From Cellulomonas fimi (GTDB lineage: Bacteria > Actinomycetota > Actinomycetes > Actinomycetales > Cellulomonadaceae), in contig NZ_JAPESW010000014.1 of the NCBI RefSeq assembly GCF_028527925.1, positions 1 to 64,000 of the forward strand: 64,000 nucleotides of DNA, written 5' to 3'. The translations under genes and the position numbers were made by a program. Position 1 is the stretch's first letter; every line of letters starts with the position of its first letter. Shown one piece after another: positions 16,927 through 24,750 of the stretch. The notes under the pieces are model-generated. The model saw nothing but the letters and a program-made list of their open reading frames with translations, was not told the DNA's origin and ran no database searches.

Positions 16927-17442
16927 GTGCCCATCGAGCAGCGGGTCATCTCCGGCCCCAAGATCGGCGCGAAGATCGGCGGGAACTCGTCGTCCGCGGC
17001 TCCCGCGCCCGCGCCCGAGCCCGAGCCGAAGAAGCGTCGTGCGCCGTCCAGGAAGCTCCTGATCGTCGGGGCCGTCGTCGTGGTCCTCGCGGCAGCGGCG
17101 GCCGCCTGGTTCCTCTTCTTCCAGGGCGACGGCGCACCGCCCGAGGAGCCCGCGCCCGAGGCCGGCGAGGTCGTGCAGGTCGAGCCGATCAGCCTCAACC
17201 TCGCGGACGGGCACTACCTGCGGCTCGGGATCGCGCTGCAGCTCACGAAGGACGCGGAGGAGTCGCCCGACCCGGCGCGCGCGCTCGACCTGGCCATCGA
17301 GCTGTTCTCGGGCCGGTCGGTCGCCGAGATCTCCGACCCCGCCAGTCGTGCCGCGCTCAAGGACCAGCTCGCGCACGAGCTCGTCGAGGCCTACGAGGGC
17401 GAGGTGATGGACGTCTACCTGACGAACTACGTCACGCAGTAG
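16927..17442 (+). CDS. fliL: Flagellar basal body-associated protein FliL
   Basis: 171-residue single-pass membrane protein that assists stators at the basal body. It has a Pro/Glu-rich cytoplasmic segment with a KKRR patch, one membrane helix about 44-66, and an extracytoplasmic FliL domain with VQVEPISLNLADGHYLRLGI, the stretch that defines the family. It starts with GTG one base after the motB stop. Two hairpins follow, so it is probably the last gene of the first transcription unit. Confidence 0.93.
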   Translation: MPIEQRVISGPKIGAKIGGNSSSAAPAPAPEPEPKKRRAPSRKLLIVGAVVVVLAAAAAAWFLFFQGDGAPPEEPAPEAGEVVQVEPISLNLADGHYLRLGIALQLTKDAEESPDPARALDLAIELFSGRSVAEISDPASRAALKDQLAHELVEAYEGEVMDVYLTNYVTQ

Positions 17443-17464
17443 GCCGGCCGCAGCCGGCGACCCA

Positions 17465-17519
17465 GGGCACCACGGAGGGTGCCCGCACCGCCCCGCAGTC
17501 CGTCGCACGAGGCGACGGA
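17465..17519 (+). terminator. Double hairpin between fliL and fliM
   Basis: Hairpin 1: 7-base arms at 17465-17471 and 17478-17484, loop of six. Hairpin 2: 8-base arms TCCGTCGC at 17499-17506 and its complement at 17512-17519, loop of five. They lie between the fliL stop and the fliM promoter and may end or attenuate the flbD transcript. Confidence 0.5.
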
Positions 17520-17541
17520 GGGGATGAAGTCAGGGGTTTCG

Positions 17542-17569
17542 CTCAGCACCCCTGCGCGCCCGCCGATAG
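17542..17569 (+). promoter_or_regulatory. Motility sigma-factor promoter, fliM operon
   Basis: CTCA (17542-17545), 16 bases, GCCGATAG (17562-17569), seven of eight matches to the FliA -10 element GCCGATAA. Transcription should start at about 17576-17577, on the fliM GTG itself, so fliM is probably translated from a leaderless message. Confidence 0.72.
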
Positions 17570-17576
17570 GGCGGTC

Positions 17577-18506
17577 GTGACACCCCTTGCGCCGCAGCCC
17601 TCCCGTCGGGTGCGCACCGCCGAGCCCGAGCCGTACGACTTCCGTCGACCGCTCACCCTCGCCCGGGAGCACGCGCGCCACCTCGAGATGGCGTTCCAGC
17701 GGCTCGCGCGGCAGTTCGCGACCCAGCTCACCGCTCGCCTGCGCGTCGTCAGCCAGGTGACGTTCGAGGACCTCGAGCTGCGCACGTACGACGAGTACGC
17801 GGGCGGCCTGCCGTCGCCCACCGCGATGGTCCTGTGCACGCTCGAGCCCAGCCGCCAGCCCGCCGTCCTGCAGATGCCCGTCGGCGCCGCGCTCGTGTGG
17901 ATCGACTACCTGTTCGGCGGCGACGGCCGCGGCGACGAGCGCGAGGGTCGCGAGCTCACCGAGATCGAGTGGACCCTGGTCAAGGACGTCCTGCAGCACG
18001 CGATCGGCGACCTGGACTACGCGTTCGCGGGCCTCACGTCGATGTCGGCGACGCTGCGCTCGGTCCAGTACAACCCGCAGTTCGTGCAGGTCGTCGCCGC
18101 GCAGGAGACGGTCCTCGTCGCCGCGTTCCTGCTCCGTGTGGGCGACCGCGAGGACCGCATGACGCTCATGCTCCCGTCCGACCTGCTGCTCGGGGCGCTG
18201 CGCTCGTCCGAGGGCGCCGACGCGCGGTCCGACGAGGAGCGCCGTGCGGTCGTCACCGCGCAGGGCGACCTCGAGCGGGCCGTGCACGGCGTGCCCGTCG
18301 ACGTCGCGGTCCGGTTCCGGCCCGTCACCGTGCACCCGCGCGACGTCCTCGACCTCGCCGTCGGCGACGTGCTGCCCCTGTCCCACCCGTCGACCGACCC
18401 GCTGGACGTGGTCGTCGACGGGATCGTGCTCGCCCGTGGCGCCGCCGGCACCCACGGGCCCCGACTGGCCTGCCAGGTCGTCACCGTCGAGGAGAACCCC
18501 GCATGA
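17577..18506 (+). CDS. fliM: Flagellar motor switch protein FliM
   Basis: 309 residues, cytoplasmic C-ring protein that binds phosphorylated CheY and sets rotation direction. The N-terminus (PYDFRRPLTLAREHARHLEM) is the typical start of the FliM middle domain; the short CheY-binding tail before it is much reduced. The middle CheC-like domain is followed by a C-terminal SpoA/FliN-like domain. The GTG coincides with the predicted transcription start and no ribosome site precedes it. The stop overlaps the fliN ATG (ATGA). Confidence 0.94.
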   Translation: MTPLAPQPSRRVRTAEPEPYDFRRPLTLAREHARHLEMAFQRLARQFATQLTARLRVVSQVTFEDLELRTYDEYAGGLPSPTAMVLCTLEPSRQPAVLQMPVGAALVWIDYLFGGDGRGDEREGRELTEIEWTLVKDVLQHAIGDLDYAFAGLTSMSATLRSVQYNPQFVQVVAAQETVLVAAFLLRVGDREDRMTLMLPSDLLLGALRSSEGADARSDEERRAVVTAQGDLERAVHGVPVDVAVRFRPVTVHPRDVLDLAVGDVLPLSHPSTDPLDVVVDGIVLARGAAGTHGPRLACQVVTVEENPA

Positions 18507-19210
18507 CCCAGACCACCGACGCCCTCACGGGTCAGACCGCCGCCGACGCCGCGGCCGCTCTGGTGCCCTCGCCGCTGCCGCTCGCCGCGATGGCCGCGTC
18601 GCACCGGGACGTCCCGGCGGGCGCGACGGCGCTCGTCGCGTCGTTCGTCGGCTCGCCCAGCGCGGAGCTCGTGCTCGTCGCGGGCGACGCGGTCACCGAG
18701 GCGGTCGCGTCGTCGAGCGTGCCCCTGGAGATCGCCGACGCGCTGCGTCCCGCGCTCGAGGCGGCGTCCCGCACGCTCGGTGCGGGCGTCCTCGAGACGG
18801 TCCGGCCCGCTCCGGTCGCGGAGGTGCTCGCCGAGGACGCCGCGGTGTTCGCGCTGGCCGCCGACGGTGCCGCGCCGGCCGCGTGGTTCGCGGTCCGGGT
18901 GCGCAGCCCCAAGGTCGCCGAGCCGACGACGTCCCAGGTCCCGACCCCGCGCACCAACCTGCGCATGCTCTACGACGTCGAGATGACGCTCACCGCGGAG
19001 ATCGGCCGGACGCGCCTGTCGGTCAAGCAGGTCCTCGACCTCGCGCCCGGCGCCGTGCTGGAGCTCGACCGCACCGCGGGCAGCCCCGCCGACGTGCTCG
19101 TCAACGGGCGGCTCGTCGCGCGCGGCGAGGTCGTCGTGGTCGACGAGGTGTACGGCATCCGCGTCACCGAGATCGTGGCCGGCACGGACGCGGGCGGCTC
19201 GGTCGACTGA
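18503..19210 (+). CDS. fliN: Flagellar motor switch protein FliN, with long N-terminal domain
   Basis: C-ring component, 235 residues against the usual 80-140. The last 80 residues are the SpoA/FliN domain (LRMLYDVEMTLTAEIGRTRL, then LSVKQVLDLAPGAVLELDR). The first 130 residues form an extra Ala/Val-rich domain that recalls the CheC-like half of FliY in layout but lacks the E-x-x-N phosphatase motif, so I keep the name FliN. ATGA overlaps with fliM and with fliO. Confidence 0.9.
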   Translation: MTQTTDALTGQTAADAAAALVPSPLPLAAMAASHRDVPAGATALVASFVGSPSAELVLVAGDAVTEAVASSSVPLEIADALRPALEAASRTLGAGVLETVRPAPVAEVLAEDAAVFALAADGAAPAAWFAVRVRSPKVAEPTTSQVPTPRTNLRMLYDVEMTLTAEIGRTRLSVKQVLDLAPGAVLELDRTAGSPADVLVNGRLVARGEVVVVDEVYGIRVTEIVAGTDAGGSVD

Positions 19211-19695
19211 TGGACTCGGTCATGCTGCTCCTGCGCGTCGCCCTGTCGCTCGCGGCCGTCGTCGGCCTCGTGTGGTGGGTCGGCCGCCGGTGGGGGGCGG
19301 GGCGCGCCGCGGGCAGCGGGCGCTCCAAGGAGCCGCAGGTCCAGGTCGTCGGGCGGCAGTCCGTCGGCCGGCACGCCGGGGTCGCCGTCGTCGCGGTCGG
19401 CTCGCGCCGGCTGCTCGTCGGGTACGGGGAGCAGCAGGTCACGTTCCTCACCGAGCTCGCGCCCGTCGTCGAGGTGCACACGCCGCCCGCGGCGGCGCCC
19501 ACCAAGCCCGCGCCCGTCGCGAAGAAGGTCGTCGACGCCGACGTGCCCCGACCGCGCCCCGCGGCCGACGCGCACCCGCCGCTCGACGTGCCGCTCGGCG
19601 ACGTCAAGCACGGCGCGCTGCACGGCTCGGTGCTCGACCCCGCCACGTGGCGGCAGGCCGTGCGGACCCTGCAGGACCGCACGGTGCGCCGATGA
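19210..19695 (+). CDS. fliO: Flagellar biosynthetic protein FliO
   Basis: 161 residues. One membrane helix near the N-terminus (MLLLRVALSLAAVVGLVWWV), then a FliO cytoplasmic domain with QVQVVGRQSVGRHAGVAVV and LLVGYGEQQVTFL, then a Pro-rich tail. It assists assembly of the FliP ring of the export gate. Identified by these motifs and by its position directly before fliP. Confidence 0.88.
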   Translation: MDSVMLLLRVALSLAAVVGLVWWVGRRWGAGRAAGSGRSKEPQVQVVGRQSVGRHAGVAVVAVGSRRLLVGYGEQQVTFLTELAPVVEVHTPPAAAPTKPAPVAKKVVDADVPRPRPAADAHPPLDVPLGDVKHGALHGSVLDPATWRQAVRTLQDRTVRR

Positions 19696-20441
19696 GCGCG
19701 CTCACCACGCTCGCCGTCACCTGGTTCGCCCCGACGCCCCCGACGGTGCCGGACGCGCCCGCGGTCGGCGACACGGTCACCGTCGCGGTCAACGGTGTCA
19801 ACGGGACGCCCAGCAGCTCGATCGTCGTGCTGCTCGCGATCACGCTGCTGTCGGTCGCGCCCGCGCTGCTGCTCATGACGACGAGCTTCACCAAGATCTT
19901 CGTCGTCCTGTCGTTCACCCGGAACGCGCTCGGCCTGCAGGGCGTCCCGCCCAACCAGGTGCTCGCCGGGCTCGCGCTGTTCCTCAGCCTGTTCATCATG
20001 GCGCCGACCGTGAGCGACGTGAACGCGATCGGCGTCCAGCCCTACCTCGACGGGTCGCTGACGTTCTCGCAGGCCGTCGACGCGGGCTCCGGTCCGCTGC
20101 GCGAGTTCATGCTGGGGCACACGCGCGAGCAGGACCTCGCGCTGCTGACCCGCGCGGCGCAGCAGGAGAACCCGGCGTCGCCGGAGGACGTGCCCTTCAC
20201 GACGCTCGCCCCCGCGTTCCTGCTCTCCGAGCTGCGGTCCGCGTTCATCATGGGCTTCGTCATCTTCGTGCCGTTCCTGGTCATCGACCTGGTGGTGTCG
20301 GCGTCGCTCATGTCGATGGGCATGATGATGCTGCCGCCCGTGATGATCTCCCTGCCGTTCAAGATCCTGCTGTTCGTCCTCGTGGACGGCTGGGGGCTGG
20401 TGGTCACGTCCCTCGTGGGCTCCTACGTGGGGAGCGGCTGA
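19692..20441 (+). CDS. fliP: Flagellar export gate protein FliP
   Basis: 249-residue membrane subunit of the type III export gate. It has four membrane segments and the family signatures LLMTTSFTKIFVVLSFTRNA and LLSELRSAFIMGFVIFVPF, and ends with the KILLFVLVDGW helix. An N-terminal hydrophobic segment (TTLAVTWFAPTPP) may act as a signal peptide, as in other FliP proteins. ATGA overlap with fliO and one-base overlap with fliQ. Confidence 0.96.
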   Translation: MSALTTLAVTWFAPTPPTVPDAPAVGDTVTVAVNGVNGTPSSSIVVLLAITLLSVAPALLLMTTSFTKIFVVLSFTRNALGLQGVPPNQVLAGLALFLSLFIMAPTVSDVNAIGVQPYLDGSLTFSQAVDAGSGPLREFMLGHTREQDLALLTRAAQQENPASPEDVPFTTLAPAFLLSELRSAFIMGFVIFVPFLVIDLVVSASLMSMGMMMLPPVMISLPFKILLFVLVDGWGLVVTSLVGSYVGSG

Positions 20442-20713
20442 TGGACACCACCGCGGTCCTCGACGTCGGCGTCGACGCGCTCGTCCTCGCCGCCAAGCTC
20501 TCCGCGCCCGTGCTCGTCACGGCGCTCGTCGTCGGCTTCGTCATCTCCCTGCTGCAGTCGGTCACGCAGATCCAGGAGGTCACGCTCAGCTTCGTGCCCA
20601 AGGCGATCGCCGCCGCGATCGCGCTCGTCGTGTGCGGGCACTGGATGATCTCTGAGCTCGTCACGTTCACGCACGAGCTGTTCGCCCGCATCCCCACGCT
20701 CGTCGGCGGCTGA
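20441..20713 (+). CDS. fliQ: Flagellar export gate protein FliQ
   Basis: 90 residues, two membrane helices, with the family core FVISLLQSVTQIQEVTLSFV followed by PKAIAA. Packs around the FliP/FliR pore. Length and position between fliP and fliR are standard. Confidence 0.96.
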   Translation: MDTTAVLDVGVDALVLAAKLSAPVLVTALVVGFVISLLQSVTQIQEVTLSFVPKAIAAAIALVVCGHWMISELVTFTHELFARIPTLVGG

Positions 20714-20714
20714 C

Positions 20715-21485
20715 GTGGACCCGATCAGCATCGCCCTGCCCGTGGGGGCGGTCGAGACGACGATGCTCGCGAGCGTGCGCGTCGCCGCGTTCCTCGTGAT
20801 CGCGCCGCCGTTCTCGCAGCGTGCGGTGCCCGCCACGATCAAGGTCGCGCTCGCGCTCGGCATCGCGCTCGCGGTGTCGCCCCGGCTCGACCCGCTGCCG
20901 TCCGACACGACGCCCGCGTTCGTCGGGTCGCTCGTCGGGCAGGCGGTCATCGGCGCCGCGCTCGGGTTCCTCGTCTCGATGGTGTTCTCTGCCGTGCAGT
21001 CCGCGGGCTCGCTGATCGACCTGTTCGGCGGCTTCCAGCTCGCGACCGCGTACGACCCGATGAGCCAGACGAGCGGCGGGCCGTTCGGGCGGCTGTACCA
21101 GATGACCGCGATGGTCCTGCTGTTCGCGTCCGACGGGTACCAGGTGGTGCTCGCGGGCCTGGTGCGCACGTTCGACGCGCTGCCGCTCGGCGCCCTGCTC
21201 GACCCCGCCGCGCTGGGGCACACGCTCACCGACGGCCTCACGCAGATGTTCCTCGCGGCGCTGCAGATCGCCGGGCCGCTCATCGTCGTGCTGTTCCTCG
21301 CCGACGTCGGCCTCGGTCTCCTCACGCGCGTCGCGCCCGCGCTCAACGCGTTCGCGATGGGCTTCCCGCTGAAGATCCTGCTCACGCTGGTCTTCGGCTC
21401 GCTCGCGTTCCTGGCGCTGCCCACGGTGATGGAGGCCCTCACCGGGCGCTCCGTCGAGCAGATGCTCGGGGTGGTGAACCCATGA
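20715..21485 (+). CDS. fliR: Flagellar export gate protein FliR
   Basis: 256 residues with five to six membrane helices. SAGSLIDLFGGFQLATAYDP and the later ADVGLGLLTRVAPALNAFAM are FliR signatures. GTG start one base after the fliQ stop; its end overlaps flhB by four bases. Confidence 0.95.
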   Translation: MDPISIALPVGAVETTMLASVRVAAFLVIAPPFSQRAVPATIKVALALGIALAVSPRLDPLPSDTTPAFVGSLVGQAVIGAALGFLVSMVFSAVQSAGSLIDLFGGFQLATAYDPMSQTSGGPFGRLYQMTAMVLLFASDGYQVVLAGLVRTFDALPLGALLDPAALGHTLTDGLTQMFLAALQIAGPLIVVLFLADVGLGLLTRVAPALNAFAMGFPLKILLTLVFGSLAFLALPTVMEALTGRSVEQMLGVVNP

Positions 21486-22696
21486 GCGACGGCCAGGACA
21501 GGACCGAGAAGGCCACCCCGCAGCGGATGAAGGAGGTCCGCCGCAAGGGCGGCCTCGGCCGGTCGCAGGACCTCGCCGCCTGGGTCGGCCTCGGCGCTGC
21601 CGCCGCGGTGCTGCCGCTCGTGGTCGACAACGGCAAGGCGGCCGCGCTCGGCCAGCTCGCGGTCGTGCGCGACGCCGCAGCCGACCCCGACGGCACCGAC
21701 GTCGTGCAGGTGCTCGGCGACGCGCTCATGACGGTGATCACGACGCTCGCGCCGCTGTTCGTCGTCGGCGTGATCGCGGCGGTCGCCGTGAGCGCCGCGC
21801 AGGGCGGCATCCACCTGCACCGCCTGCGCCTGCACGCCGAGCACCTCAAGCCCAAGGGCATCGCGTCCCGGCTCGTCGGCGGGCAGGCGTGGTGGCAGGG
21901 CATCAAGACGCTGCTCAAGACCGCCGCGGTCGCGCTCGTCCTGCTGGTCGCGCTGCAGGCGCTCGTGCCGACGCTGCTCGCGTCCGGGCGGCTGCCGCTG
22001 TCGCACCTGCTCGGCATCGCGTCCGACGGCACGTCGACGCTCCTGCGCACCGGCATCGCCGCCGGCGTGCTCCTGGCGGTCGCCGACGTCGTCGTCGTGT
22101 GGCGCCGCAACCGCAAGCAGACCCGCATGACGCTCCGTGAGGTCAAGGAGGAGCACAAGCGGACGGAGGGGGACCCGATGCTCAAGGGCGCGATCCGGTC
22201 GAAGCAGCTCGCCATGAGCCGGAACCGCATGATGGCCGAGGTCGCGAACGCCGACGTCGTGCTCGTCAACCCGACGCACGTCGCCGTCGCGCTGCGCTAC
22301 GAGCCCGGCACGGGCGCGCCGCGCGTCGTCGCGAAGGGCGCCGGCGCGGTCGCCGCGCGCATCCGGTCCGCCGCGTCCGACGCGCAGGTCCCGATGGTCG
22401 AGGACGTCCCGCTGGCCCGCGCGCTGCACGCCGCGTGCGAGCTCGGCCAGGAGATCCCGGCCCACCTGTTCACCGCCGTCGCCCGCGTCCTCGCGTTCGT
22501 GATGGCCCTGCGCCGCCGCGGTGCCGCCTCGGGCCAGCACCGCGTGCCCGGCGGCTCGACGCTGCCGCCCGACGACACCACCGACCACCGCGCCGCCGCG
22601 CGGGCCGGCGTGCGCGACGCCGCACGCGCCGGCCGCCGGCCCGCGGGCACCACCGACCCCGCTGAGACCTCCACCGGTCAGGAGACCCCCCGATGA
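21482..22696 (+). CDS. flhB: Flagellar export switch protein FlhB
   Basis: 404 residues. N-terminal DRTEKATPQRMKEVRRKG, four membrane helices, then the cytoplasmic domain with the self-cleavage motif NPTH at residues 263-266 (cleaved between Asn263 and Pro264), which switches export from rod/hook to filament substrates. The C-terminal tail of about 60 residues after the FlhB domain is Arg/Ala/Thr-rich and variable. Confidence 0.96.
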   Translation: MSDGQDRTEKATPQRMKEVRRKGGLGRSQDLAAWVGLGAAAAVLPLVVDNGKAAALGQLAVVRDAAADPDGTDVVQVLGDALMTVITTLAPLFVVGVIAAVAVSAAQGGIHLHRLRLHAEHLKPKGIASRLVGGQAWWQGIKTLLKTAAVALVLLVALQALVPTLLASGRLPLSHLLGIASDGTSTLLRTGIAAGVLLAVADVVVVWRRNRKQTRMTLREVKEEHKRTEGDPMLKGAIRSKQLAMSRNRMMAEVANADVVLVNPTHVAVALRYEPGTGAPRVVAKGAGAVAARIRSAASDAQVPMVEDVPLARALHAACELGQEIPAHLFTAVARVLAFVMALRRRGAASGQHRVPGGSTLPPDDTTDHRAAARAGVRDAARAGRRPAGTTDPAETSTGQETPR

Positions 22697-24750
22697 AGTC
22701 CCGGTCCATCGCGCCCATGGCGGTGCCCGCCGGCGTCGTCGGCATCGTGCTGCTGCTCGTCGTGCCGCTGCCCGCCGCACTGCTCGACGTGCTCATCGCC
22801 GTCAACATCACCGCGTCGCTCGTCATCCTGCTGACGTCGATGTACGTCAAGCGGCCGCTCGACTTCTCGGTGTTCCCGTCGCTGATCCTCGTGTTCACGC
22901 TGTTCCGGCTCGGCCTCAACGTCGCGTCCACGCGGCTCGTGCTGCGCGACGGCTACGCGGGCCAGGTCATCGAGGCGTTCGGGCACTTCGTCATCGGCGG
23001 GTCGCTCGTCATCGGCCTCGTGATCTTCCTGATCCTCGTGGTCATCCAGTTCGCGGTCATCACGAACGGTGCGGGCCGCGTCGCCGAGGTCGGCGCGCGG
23101 TTCACGCTCGACGCGATGCCCGGCAAGCAGATGGCCATCGACGCCGACCTCAACTCGGGCCTCATCGACGAGGACGAGGCACGCCGCCGCCGCGCCGACG
23201 TGGCCGCCGAGGCCGACTTCTACGGCGCGATGGACGGTGGCTCGAAGTTCGTCAAGGGCGACGCGATCGCGGGCATCGTCATCACCGTCATCAACCTGGT
23301 CGGCGGCTTCGTCATCGGCATGGTGCAGATGGGCATGTCCGCGGGGGACGCGCTGCAGCGGTTCAGCCTGCTGACCATCGGCGACGGCCTCGTCACGCAG
23401 ATCCCCGCGCTGCTGCTGTCCGTGTCCACCGGCATCGTCGTCACCCGCGCGACGGCCGAGGGCGACATGGGCACGGCCGCCGCGAAGCAGCTCGGCCAGT
23501 CCCGCACCGCGCTGCTCATCGCGGGCAGCGGGGCGATCGCCCTCGCGCTCCTGCCGGGCATGCCGAAGCTGCCGTTCATGCTCGTCGGCGCGACGCTCCT
23601 GCTCGTCGCCCAGCGGGTCAAGGCGCGCGAGGCCCGCGAGGCCGCCGCGGCGCTCACCACGCCCGCCGCGTCCGTGACCGCACCGCCCGCCGACACGCCC
23701 GAGCAGCTCATCGAGGACATGCGCGTGCACACGCTCGAGATCCTGCTCGCGCCCGACCTCGTCGACCTCGTCGGCTCAGGCCCCGACCAGGACCTGCTCG
23801 CGCGCGTGCGCGGCCTGCGCCGCAAGACCGCGATGGAGCTCGGCATCGTCGTGCCGCCCGTGCGGACCCGCGACTCCGTCGACCTGCCGCGCGCGACTTA
23901 CGTCGTCAAGATCGCCGGCGTCGAGGTCGGCCGCGGGCAGGCGCCCGCCGGGTCGATGCTCGCGCTCGGCGACGACCTGGGCGCGCTGCCCGGGACCGTC
24001 GTGCACGAGCCCGTGTTCGGCCTGCCCGGCAAGTGGGTGCCCGCCGAGCTGCGGCACGCCGCCGAGATGTCCGGCGCGACCGTCGTCGACCGGGTGTCCG
24101 TGCTCATCACGCACCTCGGCGCGCTCATCACGCAGAACGCCGCGCGCCTGCTCGGCCGCGAGGACGTCCGCGTCCTCACCGAGTCGGTCAAGAAGGTCAA
24201 CCCGTCGGTCGTCGAGGAGCTCGTCCCGTCGCTGCTGTCGCTCGGCGAGGTGCAGCGCGTCCTGCAGGGCCTGCTCACCGAGGAGGTCCCGATCCGCGAC
24301 CTGGGCCGCATCTACGAGGCGCTCGCGCTGCGCGCCAAGCTGTCGACCGACCCCGAAGGGCTCGTCGAGGCCGCGCGCGCCGCGCTGGGCCCCGCGCTCG
24401 CCGCGCAGCACGCGCTGGACGGCACGCTGCGCGTCCTCACGCTCGACCCCGGCCTCGAGCAGCAGCTCGTCGAGTCGCTGCGGCCCGGCGACGGCGGGAC
24501 CCAGTTGCTCGTCGACCCGTCGCGCGTCGAGTCCGTGCTGCACCAGCTGCGCACCGCCGTCGCCGAGGCGGAGGCCGACGGGCGTGCCGTCGTGCTGGTG
24601 TGCGCGCCCGTCGTGCGGCCCGCGCTGCGCCGCCTCGTCGCGCTCGGCCTGCCGCGCCTGCCCGTCCTGTCCTACGCCGAGGTGACCGGTGGCGGCCTGA
24701 CCGTCGAGACCGTGGGGGTGGTGCGCGGTGACCACGCGATTGCTGCTTGA
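22693..24750 (+). CDS. flhA: Flagellar export apparatus protein FlhA
   Basis: 685 residues: about eight membrane helices in residues 10-310 including the FHIPEP-family sequence RLGLNVASTRLVLRDGYAGQ, then the cytoplasmic domain that forms the nonameric docking ring for chaperone-substrate complexes (VHEPVFGLPGKWVP, and ALRAKLSTDPEGLVEAARAA). Its 3' end overlaps the next gene by 23 bases. Confidence 0.97.
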   Translation: MKSRSIAPMAVPAGVVGIVLLLVVPLPAALLDVLIAVNITASLVILLTSMYVKRPLDFSVFPSLILVFTLFRLGLNVASTRLVLRDGYAGQVIEAFGHFVIGGSLVIGLVIFLILVVIQFAVITNGAGRVAEVGARFTLDAMPGKQMAIDADLNSGLIDEDEARRRRADVAAEADFYGAMDGGSKFVKGDAIAGIVITVINLVGGFVIGMVQMGMSAGDALQRFSLLTIGDGLVTQIPALLLSVSTGIVVTRATAEGDMGTAAAKQLGQSRTALLIAGSGAIALALLPGMPKLPFMLVGATLLLVAQRVKAREAREAAAALTTPAASVTAPPADTPEQLIEDMRVHTLEILLAPDLVDLVGSGPDQDLLARVRGLRRKTAMELGIVVPPVRTRDSVDLPRATYVVKIAGVEVGRGQAPAGSMLALGDDLGALPGTVVHEPVFGLPGKWVPAELRHAAEMSGATVVDRVSVLITHLGALITQNAARLLGREDVRVLTESVKKVNPSVVEELVPSLLSLGEVQRVLQGLLTEEVPIRDLGRIYEALALRAKLSTDPEGLVEAARAALGPALAAQHALDGTLRVLTLDPGLEQQLVESLRPGDGGTQLLVDPSRVESVLHQLRTAVAEAEADGRAVVLVCAPVVRPALRRLVALGLPRLPVLSYAEVTGGGLTVETVGVVRGDHAIAA

